A DNA stretch of 64,000 nucleotides, taken from contig CM049309.1 in the NCBI GenBank assembly GCA_026874595.1, positions 10,009,076 to 10,073,075 on the forward strand. The letters run 5' to 3'. Of the stretch, positions 1 through 10,979 are shown in pieces. This DNA comes from Sipunculus nudus. Taxonomy: Eukaryota; Annelida; Sipuncula; Golfingiida; Sipunculidae. Below the pieces are notes generated by a model. That model did not search any database. It was not told the origin of the DNA and worked only from the letters and a program-made list of their open reading frames with translations. The first letter of the stretch is position 1, and each line of letters opens with the position of its first letter. Made by a program: the position numbers and the translations under genes.

Positions 1-670
1 ACATGGGCTGTTATGGCATATGACTAAATTCAGCTTCCCATAACTCAGCCAAAAGTCACTGAACTGAGACCATTTGAACAAACTTGAATTATCAACATCT
101 GAGGATAATAAATGTGTGAGATTTAAGAATTTGGCCCTGTGGTTTTTGAGAAGAAGACCTTTGTAGCCACTGAGCTAAAATGGGCTGTTATGGCATATGA
201 CTAAATTCAGCTTCCAATAACTTAGCCAAAAGTCACTGAAAAGCGACCATTTGAACAAATTTCAGAAAGCACTACCCTAGGATTATTTCTGTGTGATATT
301 AAACATTTTTGCCATATGGTTTCAGAGAAGAAGTTATTTGTAGCCCTCAGTGTGATACAGGCACTGATGACCCCGTACAACAAAGGCCGATGCAGGTGGC
401 GCCACCAATACCTCAATTTCAGATATGACCTATGTGACCAACATTGGCATAAAATTTGGTGATGATAGCTCCAGCCGTTTCTGAGATTTAAATTTTAATA
501 TGCTTTTTTGCACAGTTAACAAAGTTCAACCTCCTGTAACTCGGCTAAAAATCTCCGAACTGAATTAATTCGAACAAACTTGAGAAAGATTGTTCCAGGG
601 ATCATTTCTGTGAAATATTGGACAATTTGACTGGACAGTTTCGGAGAAGAAGATTTTTAAAGCTTTTTTA
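1..670. repeat. Degenerate tandem repeat, about 177-bp unit
   Basis: TGGGCTGTTATGGCATATGA occurs at 4 and again at 181. A third, more diverged unit follows to ~660 (TAACTCGGCTAAAA, GAGAAGAAGATTTTTAAAGC). A palindrome GGTGGCGCCACC is at 395-406. Confidence 0.75.
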
Positions 671-1405
671 GCTTTTTCCCTACAAAATCTAAGAAAATGC
701 AGTGAGAAAAAAAAAAAAACAAAATCCAATATAGTTTTTTGGATGACTAATTATTTGCAAAAAATTGGGTGATGCTAGCTCCTGCCGTTTTTTAGATAAG
801 TATGGTTAACGTACAGACGATGCACGACGGACGCCGCTGCACAATCGCATAAGCTCACAGGTTCGCTAATAAATCTCTGTGTATTATTCAGATCTCACTG
901 TCACTGTTTTGTCTCACATTCTTAAGCTGAGCTCAAACCTTCTGCCCTTAAGTCCACTGCATTAACCATTTCAAAGTGTCCTACACAATAAAACTGAAAG
1001 TGTGGGTTTATACAAGCTGAACATCGTATACAGACCTATACAACACATGGCATGCAGTATGAATCCTGAGTTGAACTCAGTCAGGTGCTCCATAATAGTA
1101 AGTCCAGGGAAAAACTCAGGAAGGGGAAAACCTGGCATGTCTAAGCCACAGGTTCCTGACAATACTCCTGATTTATCACAACTCAACAGCAGTACTGAAG
1201 TCTCACTTCTCTTCCAGTCTGTGACCTCGGAAAGTTCAGTATCGGGTTCTGAGGGACCCTCATAATTAGTCGCTACATTTTGTAGTTAAAATGTGACCTC
1301 CAAACAAGGCATAGGGGACATTGTCATCACAGCATGGACATGCTACCACCACTTGCTTAAAATAAAATATCTTTTCCACCAAATATTCTTGTTTTGAATT
1401 TTCTA

Positions 1406-1660
1406 TACAGTGAATCCTATTTTATAAGCATATAAATAGGACTGGAAAAAAGGGGGCCTTAATACAAAGGTCATTTATAATACATAGATCATTTTATAAC
1501 TAATGTGAATGCTTTCATTTTACTCAAGGGTGACATATTAGACAGGTCATTTATAAGTTACCCCTTATAACAACATGAATGCTTTTGGTTAAATTAGGGG
1601 TGGTCTTAAAAGACAGATGGTCTTATAAGACAGGTGGTCTCTCAGACAGGTTCTGCTGTA
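1406..1660. mobile_element. Short TIR element (TACAGTG...CTGTA family)
   Basis: Ends TACAGTGAATCCTATTTTAT and GACAGGTTCTGCTGTA are imperfect inverted repeats. The inside has repeated GGTCTTATAAGACAG-like phrases. It is related to elements at 17393, 48433, 52604, 55508 and 59612. The TA-flanked CAG ends resemble pogo/Tigger-type elements; the class is inference. Confidence 0.6.
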
Positions 1661-1739
1661 CTCATGCTAGGTAAAATAATGCTTTGTAATGTTTCCACTG
1701 TAAGTGAAAAATGTTAAAAAGAGCACCACTTATGGTGAA

Positions 1740-2100
1740 TAATATGCCCGCTGCATATCTTGTGACCTCTGACCTCATTAAATATAAATGAATTTTGATG
1801 TGAATGTTTTCAGGTGAGACACTTTCATGAAAATCTATCAAATTTTAAGTAAGTCATCACACAGCCACCAAAGTCTGGTGACCTCTGACTTTGTTAAATT
1901 TGAATGGATTTTGCTGGAAATGAAACTAAGGTGAAATATTTTAATGATTAATATTTGTCTTTATTTTGATAAAAATCCATTATATTCCTGGTAAGTTATC
2001 ACAGTGACACCACAAAACAGTTCAGTGATCTCTGACCTTATTAAATATGCACAGATTTGGCCCATAACTGAACTCTGGCGAGATAATCTATTGGTAAGTA
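1740..2100 (-). repeat. Interspersed repeat, TTTAATGAGGTCAGAGGTCAC family
   Basis: Reverse-complement phrases CTGACCTCATTAAATAT and GACACCACAAA recur two to three times here. The same family lies on the plus strand in DEPDC1 introns at 27626, 33690 and 36540. Confidence 0.65.
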
Positions 2101-2389
2101 CAGACTTACGCTTAATTGCAGGCGGCTTTTGTCAAGCAAATTTGTTGCAATTAACAGAAGTTGCATTTAGGTGAAGTTCACCGTCCACCATGTGTAAGGG
2201 GAAGTCAAATGATCGATTGGACCACCGAATATCTAATTAATTTAGCATTTGTTTTGTAACACTATTCTATAGTAATAAAAAATAAAAACACCAGTATTAG
2301 ATGACTTTTATTAAAATATAAAATCTCTCGTTCTGAAACTGGCTTTAGCAAAGCAATGAACAACTAGAATAGGGGTAGTCGACAAGCGA

Positions 2390-2990
2390 CTACATGTATC
2401 CACTAAATCAGAGAGGTACGGGTGGAGTGGTGATAGGATATAGAGGTAAACGCCATCTGTCATATCAACAAAAAAGTCTATCCAAGATGTATACACGTGC
2501 AAAATTTCATGTGAATAAGTCAAACCACTGCAGAGATATGCATGATTTTATCCAAAGGCAGACAAACAGAAGGACGCTGTGCAAAAACGGTTGCAGGTGG
2601 CGCCACCAGTTTTTGGTATGTTAAAGGGCTATGTTAGACCTATACATATGCAAAATTTCAGGCTGATCTGTCAAACCAGTCCTGAGATATTAGCAATGAA
2701 TGTCTGGAGTGTAAACATGGAGATAAGTGGCGCCACCTGTCACAAGAATCGAAAACCAATCCAAGATATATAAACATTCAAAATTTCAGCCCAATCAGTC
2801 AAACGAGTCCAGAGATATGGGGGTTCATGTGTGAACACAGACGCATGGATGGGCGCAGAACACAGAGGAAAGGTCAGAGGTCAAAACAAAATCGGAGCGC
2901 AGCAGTTCACATGTGACCCGAACATAATCCTGGGTTTCGTAAAATTCCGCCCAGCGATTACGGAGGAGTTCTCTGGACACCTACGCGGCA
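2390..2990 (+). repeat. Interspersed repeat with GGTGGCGCCACC palindromes
   Basis: Contains GGTGGCGCCACC at 2596-2607 and AGTGGCGCCACCT at 2726-2738. Around them are the recurring phrases ATGCAAAATTTCA and CCTGAGATAT. Further copies are at 4120-4840, 25380-25600 and, inverted, 32520-33060. Confidence 0.7.
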
Positions 2991-4119
2991 GCAGCGGTGG
3001 GCTGAAAACATAGTATCCACAAAACCTGTTTTGGCGGATACAATGATTGAGGCACTAAGAGTAGCCCGAACATAAGGGGTTAAAGATGTAAGTTTATATA
3101 AGAGCCTTTGACAATTCTATTATGAGTATCATCAAACGAACAAACCATGGGACAGCTAGCACACAAAGTTTGTTTGACAAAAAAACTCAAGCTAATTAAG
3201 AGCTGTCTCATGATCAAGGTGTTAATATGTGTGACATATTTTTAACCTACCATTGTTAACCCACTTCAAAGAGATGTGTGCTGTGACTGTATTGAACTGC
3301 ATCACCGAGCACAGGGTAATTGAGGTCCTTTGTACACATGTGCACCTGCAATTACAGCCGCTACTTTTGAAGTTCCAGTCTATCATCATTATTGAGATAA
3401 CACAAACACAACTCACAGACTCATTGAAGTACTTGCATTTAATGTGAGTTTTCTACCTTTCTGCCCATATTTTCCCTTGCATTAATTGAAAGTTTGCGAT
3501 TATGAGGCTTCCGATTATGCATCACATTTTTAATGAAAACATATAGGAAATGATTTTGGTTTTCAGAATTTCTTGCAAATAAGCGGCATTTTCTGTTAAC
3601 CGACTTGCAAATAAGTGGCGTCATCTGTAGCTATGGTTAGTTTCTTGAAAATCCATCAAAGCCCCAGAAATTATAGTGGAGACACAAAAAGTGAATGGAC
3701 AGACCGCTGGTATACCATAATAAGCCCTGTCATAGACATTTGTATAATAAAAACAGAGTTATAAGAACAGCAGTTAAAGCTACTGCAATTCAGAAAATAA
3801 TAGACAGCACCTCTTGCTTCACCTTTCGGTTAGATGCCATACCATGAAGATTTATAGAACACTGAAATGTATAAATACTGTCCTAATATAGTTGTTGTCC
3901 TTAGTCCTCTTATGCCCGAACCTAACAAACTAAGACAAACAAGCAAACTCATGGAATTTATGTCCCTCACTTCCGCCTCTTGTTGCCCGTGCTTGCAGAT
4001 ATTGTCAACAGTAAGGAATATGAGATGGATGTATTTAAGATCAATGAACATGCACGATTTCAAGTCAATATGGCAAACTATTCCTGAGGAAAGGGCATCA
4101 ATGTATTCCACTAAAACAG
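2991..4119. other. OSBPL9 intron 3 segment without recognised features
   Basis: AT-rich sequence with several short open frames on both strands and no splice-framed coding similarity. I see nothing supportable here. Confidence 0.5.
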
Positions 4120-4840
4120 GAAGACCAATAAATTTAACCAATCCTGAAATATGAGCAATTTTCACCCAAAACAACGGTTGCAGATGGCGCCACCAGTTTT
4201 AAGTACCAGATTGAGGTATCCATGATCTATGGACACAATTTCAGCCCAATACTGTTTGAGAAAAGGACATTTATTTATTATTACAATGGAAATGGGCAAG
4301 TCCGTGGTGCCATCTGTCTGGTCTACTAGAGTACTCTCAAAGATGAATGAACATGCCAAATTTCAGACCAACACATTGAACCACTCTTGAGATGAGCAAT
4401 TTTCACCCAAAGCAAATGTATGGATGGATGCCATGCAAAAACCATTGCAGATGGTGCGGCCAGTCTTGAGTACAAGATTGAGGTATCAAAGATCTATGGA
4501 CATGCACAATTTTAGCCCAATACAACAAACCCCTACTGAGAAATGGGCATTAATTACAAAAACAGGAAGGTAGGTGACCCAATACATTGAACCAATAACT
4601 GAGACAAACAGATGGCTAATTCATGGATGGATGCCCCGTGAAAATCATTGTAGGTGGCACCACCAGTCTTGAATAAGAGATGGAGAGGTCCAAGATATAT
4701 GGACATGCTAAATTTCAGCTCAATACATTGAACCACTCATGAGATATGGGCTGTTATCACAAAGACACCCTGATTCATACTGCACATAAAGGATTGAAGG
4801 TGGTGCCACCTGTCTTTGTAAAGCACACTACAAACTTTGT
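4120..4840 (+). repeat. Degenerate tandem copies of the GGTGGCGCCACC repeat
   Basis: The phrase TTGCAGATGGCGCCACCAGT at ~4176 recurs, mutated, at ~4445, ~4648 and ~4793. Each is followed by a version of GATCTATGGACA and ATTTCAGCCCAATAC. Spacing is ~270 then ~200 bp. Confidence 0.7.
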
Positions 4841-5149
4841 TTTGGCGAATACAATAATGGGGCAATAATAAACTTTTCAGTAAAAATTGCTAAATGATCA
4901 TTACTTTGAAATTTAGGTCAAAGTAATAAAATGAACATCAGGTGCAAATCTGTCACCTGTGACTATTATTCTGACCAAACATTATTATTCTGGAAAATCC
5001 ACAGTGTATGCAACCTAGTGCCAACACAAGCAACAGTTAATTTCTTGAAGATGGTTTTGTAGTCAGAGGGATCTGGGAAAGCCTATCCCTCTGCTGGGGG
5101 CAGGTTTAATCAAAGGAGAAGGTACTCTGGATACTTTTAAAAGTACTCT

Positions 5150-5290
5150 GGAAACTAAGTACTCTCGATACCAGGGTTGGGGCTAGGTACTTGTACCTGT
5201 ACCTGGGTACACATTTCAGAGTACCTGTACCTGCCAGTCATGAGTAGGAAGTACCTTGAACCTGTACCTGTACCTGGTACAAGGTACTCC
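5150..5290. repeat. GTACCTG hexamer-like repeat, left copy
   Basis: Repeated GTACCTGTACCTG phrases, preceded by CAGGGTTGGGGCTAGGTAC at 5172. A matching array in the opposite terminal context lies at 12935-13079. Confidence 0.75.
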
Positions 5291-5307
5291 AGGTAAATTT
5301 TCATATT

Positions 5308-5600
5308 TTCATTGCTTGCCGGAATCAAAGATTTCGGCAAGCATATTGCTCAGTTGCGTATGTCTGTTTGTTACTTGCCGGAAATCTTCGATTTTCGCAA
5401 GTATGTTGGTCAGTTCCGTATGTTTGTTTGTTTGTTTGTCTGTCTGTCTGTTTGTTTGTCGGTGCTCTACAGGCCACAATTCTGAAGCAATCGCCCTGAA
5501 ACTTATAGAAAAAGTGTAAAATTGAAAACCCTGGGTGCCTATTGTTTTTGGCCTTGAACGGTTCAAGGTCAAGGTCAGGGTCCCTGAAAAACCTTAAAAC
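5308..5600 (+). repeat. Interspersed repeat head with GCTTGCCGG hairpin and TCTG array
   Basis: GCTTGCCGG and CGGCAAGC face each other around GAATCAAAGATTT, a possible hairpin. Then come TGTTTGTCTGTCTGT runs and AAGGTCAAGGTCA. The same head is at 10412-10640, and a variant (CCGGCAAGTGTTCGACC) is at ~8530 and ~12380. Confidence 0.7.
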
Positions 5601-7084
5601 GGATTTTCCTTCATATCTTTGTAAAAAATAATCGTAGCGGCTTATTCTTTAGCTCATTTTATTCCTCATCATGTTACCTTTCCACATGCTAGCAAATATC
5701 TCTGATCATTCGTTACCATAGTAACGTATTTTTGGGAAGAAATGATAGAATTCGATATTTTCTTTCTAAATTTTTCATTTTTAAAGCTAGAGAGTTCTAG
5801 TTTTCTGCATCAGGTAGTATTTCATGAGCTGTTGATGATAGAATTGTTAATCCCGCAAAACCTCGCACTATTTCTCGTCAAACGAGAGTTTTCGAGATTT
5901 CATTAAATATGACCTGCAGGTTGCATTTTATTAACAATGGCTTTGAAATTAATGTATTTTGTGTTATTTATAAATATCTCGAAATCGTTTTTTCATTTTT
6001 TTAAAAAAGCCACCAGGGGGCGTGGTACTGGTAACACTACAACTTATCATTTTTGCACAACATCTTAAAAAATATTAAGCATATAACAATTTCTTTTGTC
6101 GCATCTAAGACTAGGATCATTGGCTTATTCCTGGGTACATGTAGCTTTGTGCTGCCGTTACCATGGTAACCAAATTTTGGGGTAAAACTTGACAATCTGA
6201 AAATAATTAGTTTTTTGCTTCTATCTCTGTTGATATTTATACTTCAAGGGTCTAGTTTTCTGCATGAGGTAGCATTCCTTTGGCTCCAATCCAGTCAATT
6301 GGAAGTCTCGTAGAATCTCGATCTGTTTTTCCGTCAAACGAGAAATTACGAGATTTCGCAGAAATGCTGATAACTCGATCACGTTTTAGGTTAAAGAGTA
6401 TACGGTTTCAGCCTCTGGTAGCCTTTCGGAAGCTTAACATGATAAAACTGCAAATCTCGCCAAATCTCGCATCATCTACCGCCAAACGAGAATATTCGAT
6501 ATTTTGAACAAAATATTCAACAAATGTCTTTATCTCTTTCAATTTTATGCTAGAGATTTTATTTTTCTACTGTTCAACAATCATTTGATTAGTGTTAAGT
6601 GATATAAATGAATATCTCGTTATATCTCGCACCATTTGTCGTCAAACGAGAACAGTGGACCATTTAAACAAATGCCTATTATGCTGTCATTTTATACCCT
6701 ACAGACATATAGTTTTTAGCATTTGACAGCGTCTGACACTCTCATTCACATCATGTGATTTTATTGCAATTCTCGTCAAATCTTGCCTCGTTTTTCATCA
6801 AATGATGAAAATACATCCAATTGCCGTGAGCACAAGTGGCTTCAGGGTTGACCGGTAAGTGCCGGCAAGGCTATTACAGTTGCATGTTGGCGTGCGCGGT
6901 CGTCCATGAATCTCACAAAGCAGCATTGAATAGAGGACAAAAGCCGCTAAATGTGGAGGGAACACACCTGTGATTTTTATTGTGTCCCCTTGTGCGGCCA
7001 CTTGTGTTGCCAGGAACCACTGGCAAATCTTTGAAACCAGGGACGGATCCCCGATTTTGTAGTTGGGGGTGTCAAAATATGGGC

Positions 7085-7965
7085 TGATCCCTGGTTAAGC
7101 AGTTGGGGGCAGAAGTTAAATTTTAATTATACATCAAATATATATATTAAAATAAAATATCTGGAAATTTATTTTTTCCTTTTAGAAAATAGCCCCCAGA
7201 TGGCGCTGCAGCAATCATAATTGTGCCATATCTCCAAAACTATAGACAGTGTCACAACATTGATTGCAGCTTCTGAAACTATATTTAATGCGTTTAACCT
7301 CGTTGGGACTCTGTTGTATTCTGTGGGGGTTAAATTTTAGTTATACATAAAATATATATAATAAAAATTAAAATATCGCGAAACTATTTTTTTTCCCTTT
7401 CAGATGGCGCTGCAGCAATCATTATTGTGCCATATCTCCAAAACTATAGACAGTGTCACAACATTGATTGCAGCTTCTAAAACTAGATTTAAAGCGTTTA
7501 ACCTCGTGGGGACTGTCGTATTCCGCGGGGGTTAAAGTTTAATTATACATAAAATATATATAATTAAAAATAAAATATCTCGAAACTATTTTTTTTCCTT
7601 TCAGATGGCGCTGCAGTAATCATTATTGTGCCCTATCTCCAAAACTATAGACGGTGTCACAACATTGATTGCAGCTTCTGAACCTAGATTTAATGCGTTT
7701 TCCTCGTGGGGACATTGTCATATTCAGCAGAAGTTTAAATTTAATTATACATCAAATATTTATTATAAAAAAATAAAATATCTCAAAACTTACTTTTTGT
7801 CCTTTTAATAATAGCCGCCAGATGGCACTGCAGCAATCATTTTTTTGCCATATCTATAAAACTAGAGATAGTGTCACAACATTGATTGCAGCATCTGAAA
7901 CTAGATTTAATGGGTTTATCCTCGTGAAGACTGTCATATTCTTCCGTTACCATGGGGGCCTAATA
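7085..7965 (+). repeat. Tandem array, about 200-bp unit
   Basis: AGATGGCGCTGCAGCAATCA marks units at 7198, 7402, 7603 and (one change) 7820. Each is followed by CCATATCTCCAAAACTATAG and ACAACATTGATTGCAGCTTC. Spacing is 204, 201 and 217 bp. A further copy lies at ~8265-8470 (marker at 8410). Confidence 0.85.
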
Positions 7966-8676
7966 TAGGTTACAATTAAATTCTTCTTTTTCCTGAAATT
8001 CATAATATGAAGATTTATTCTAATTGACTGACGCTTATTTTATTCATGCTTTCCATTCTCCATGACAGGAGTACATTGCCTACACATGGAGTTATTTTCC
8101 GTCTGTCTGTCTACTCATTTGTGGCTATTGAAAATCAGCGAAATCACATAAAAATGTACTTCCATTTTAACCATGATAGCGGTTGTTCATTTGATCAAAT
8201 CCAAACGTTCCCTGTCTGCCTGACTAGTAACTGTCCGTCTGTTTTGCTGTCTAATTTTGTGGCCATTTCCGGAACTAGATTTAATGCCTTTAACCTCGTG
8301 GGGACTCTGTCGTATTCTGCGGGGGTTAAATTTTAATTATACATCAAATATATATAATAAAAAAATAAAATGTCTCGAAACATTTTTTGCCCTTTTAGAA
8401 ATAGCCGCCAGATGGCGCTGCAGCAATCATCATTGTGCCATATCTCCAAAACTATAGACAGTGTTATACGTTCCCTGTCTGTCTGCCTAGTAACTGTCTG
8501 TCTGTTTCGCTGTCTTATTACCGGCCATTTCCGGCAAGTGTTCGACCTCTGGTCGTCTAGTCTGTTTGTTTGTTTGTCTGCACTCTCCTGGCCACAATTT
8601 TGCCACAATCACCTTGAAACTTACAGGGATGATGAAAAACATAATTTCTAGGTGCCCTATTGTTTTTGGTTAAAAT

Positions 8677-8701
8677 AGGTCAAAGGTCAAGGTCAAGGTC
8701 A
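8677..8701 (+). promoter_or_regulatory. Cluster of four AGGTCA half-sites in a repeat
   Basis: AGGTCA at 8677, 8684, 8690 and 8696 (spacers 1, 0, 0). The first pair forms AGGTCAAAGGTCA, a canonical DR1 element of RXR/HNF4-type receptors. The same cluster is at ~10598-10621. Function is unproven; it is part of a repeat unit. Confidence 0.4.
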
Positions 8702-9639
8702 CGACAGGTATGGTTAACGGTTTTTGCACTATAACTTCGCCATAAATAGGCTTATCCACTTCTGCAATAGCTCATTTTTTTCGTCATCACCTGGCCTTTC
8801 TTTTGACATGTAGCTTACTTAAATTTGCTGTTACCATGGTTACGCAATTTTGGGGAGAAATCATGGAATTTCCTGATATTTTTCAAATTTGCAGCAATCG
8901 TACTGATTCTGAGATATTTTATGTAACACAAGAATATCTCGAAATTGTTTTTTCAGATTTTGGAAATGGCCGCCAGGGGGCGTTGCAGATGAAAAAACAT
9001 GAAAATTTGTTTTGGTGCTATACCTCCAGAACTATTAAACATTGGGCCATTTCCATCACAGCACCTTCAACTGGGGTCCATGGGCTTATTTTTGCGCATA
9101 GGTGCCAAAGTGCACTATTGCCAGATTTCTCTATTTTTGGGGTAAAACTTTTGAATTTTGAAAATATGCAGTTTTCAGCTTCTAACTCTGTCAGTTTTTA
9201 TGCTGGAGAGGTCAATTTTTTTGCATCTTGTAGCCCTTGGTGGGCTCTCGGTGATCCAATCAAAAATCTTGCAAAATCTCGCACCGTTTCTCGTCAAACA
9301 AGAGTCTTCGAGATTTCATTAAATATGACCTACAGGTTGCATTTTTTTAACAATGGCTTTGAAATTGATATATTTTGTGTTATTTATAAATATCTCGAAA
9401 TCAGTTTTTCATTTTTTGGAAATAGCCACCAGGGGGCGTGGTACCTGAAACACTGTAACATATCATTTTTCTGCAATATCTAAAATAATTTTAAACATGG
9501 CACAATTTTTATCGTTGTATCTTAAACTAGGAACATTGGCTTATTCCTCCACACATGTAGCTTTGTGCTGCCGTTACAATGGTTACCAAATTTGTGGGTT
9601 AAACTTGACGATCTGAAAATATGCAGTTTTTGGCTTCTA

Positions 9640-10400
9640 TCTCGGTTAATATTTATGTTTCAAGGGTCTAGTTTTTTGCATAAGGCTGCTTCCCCTTGGT
9701 TCTAAGTCATTCAATTGCAAGTCTCGTCAAATTTCGCTCGGTTTATCGTCAAACGAGAAAAAACGAGATTTCACGGAAATGCTTATAACTCGGCGACTTT
9801 TACAGCTACACAGGTCTAGTTTTCGGCATTTCATAACATATGACCAGCTTGACACGCCAGAAAAGAAATCAGGCCAAATCTCGCACCATATCTCGTCAAG
9901 CGAGAAAAAAACGAGATATCATGGAAATGCTTATAACTAGGCGACTTTTACAGCTACTCAGGTCTAGTTTTTGGCATTTGGTAACATTTGGCCAACTTGA
10001 CATAGTAAAACTGCGATACTTGGCAAAATCTCGCACTACATCTGGTCAAATGTGGAAAAAAGAGATTTCACAGAAATGCATATAAGTCGGCGACTTTCAC
10101 AGCTAGACAGGTCTAGTTTTTGGCATTCATTAACATTTGGACGGCTTGACATGACAAACCTGCAAGACTGGCCAAATCCTGCACCATATCTCGTCAAACG
10201 AGAAAACACGAGAGTACACGGAAATGCTTATAACTCGGCGACTTTTACAGCTAGACGGATCTAGTTTTCGCCATTTCGTAACGTTTGGCCGTCTTGACAT
10301 AATAAAACTGCTCGTCTTGCCAAATCTCGTACTATATCTCGTCAAGCGAGAAAAAAACATGATTTCACGTAAATGCTGATAACACGGCGACTTTTGCAGC
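9640..10400 (+). repeat. Tandem array, about 148-bp unit, with internal palindrome
   Basis: TCTCGTCAAGCGAGA-type palindromes lie at 9744, 9891, 10041 (degenerate), 10189 and 10337. Each is preceded by AAATCTCGCACCATA and followed by ACGAGATTTCACGGAAATGC. Spacing is 147, 150, 148 and 148 bp. Single related units lie at ~5870, ~6340, ~6480, ~6640 and ~9290. Confidence 0.85.
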
Positions 10401-10979
10401 TAGTTTGTTGCTTGCCGGAATCAAAGATTTCGGCAAGCATATTGGTCAGTTGCGTATGTCTGTTTGTCTGTCTGATTGTCTGTCTGTCTGTTTGTTTGTT
10501 TGTCTGCACTCTCCTGGCATTTTGCCACAATCACCTTGAAACTTACAGGGATGATGAAAACATAATTTCTAGGTGCCCTATTGTTTTTGGTTAAAATAGG
10601 TCAAAGGTCAAGGTCAAGGTCGTCAAAACTTCTCAAAACGGTTTTTCTTCATATCTTTGTGACTATTAGTCGTATCTACTTCAACAATAGCTTATTTTAT
10701 TTGTCATTCCAAGGCCTGTCATCTGGTGTGTAGCTGACTCAAATTTGCCGTAACTATGGTTACAAATTTTAGGGGAAAAGTCATGATATTCGAAAATAAT
10801 GGGTCTTATTTTTCTAACTTTGTCAGTTTTAAAATTAGAGTGATCTAGTTTTTTGCATCAGGTAGCATTCAACTAGTACAACAAGATTTTATTACAAGTC
10901 TTGCAGTATCTCGTAAAATATCTCGTGAATAGAGATATTTCGAGATTTCATTCATCTTGCGCCAAAGGCCACATTATTG

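Noticed and set aside
8803-9483. 226-codon plus-strand open frame, the longest outside the genes
   Set aside because: It lies wholly in the repeat block. Its two halves are two copies of the same repeat phrase, and the equivalent copy near 5700-6100 is full of stops. No protein similarity was recognised.
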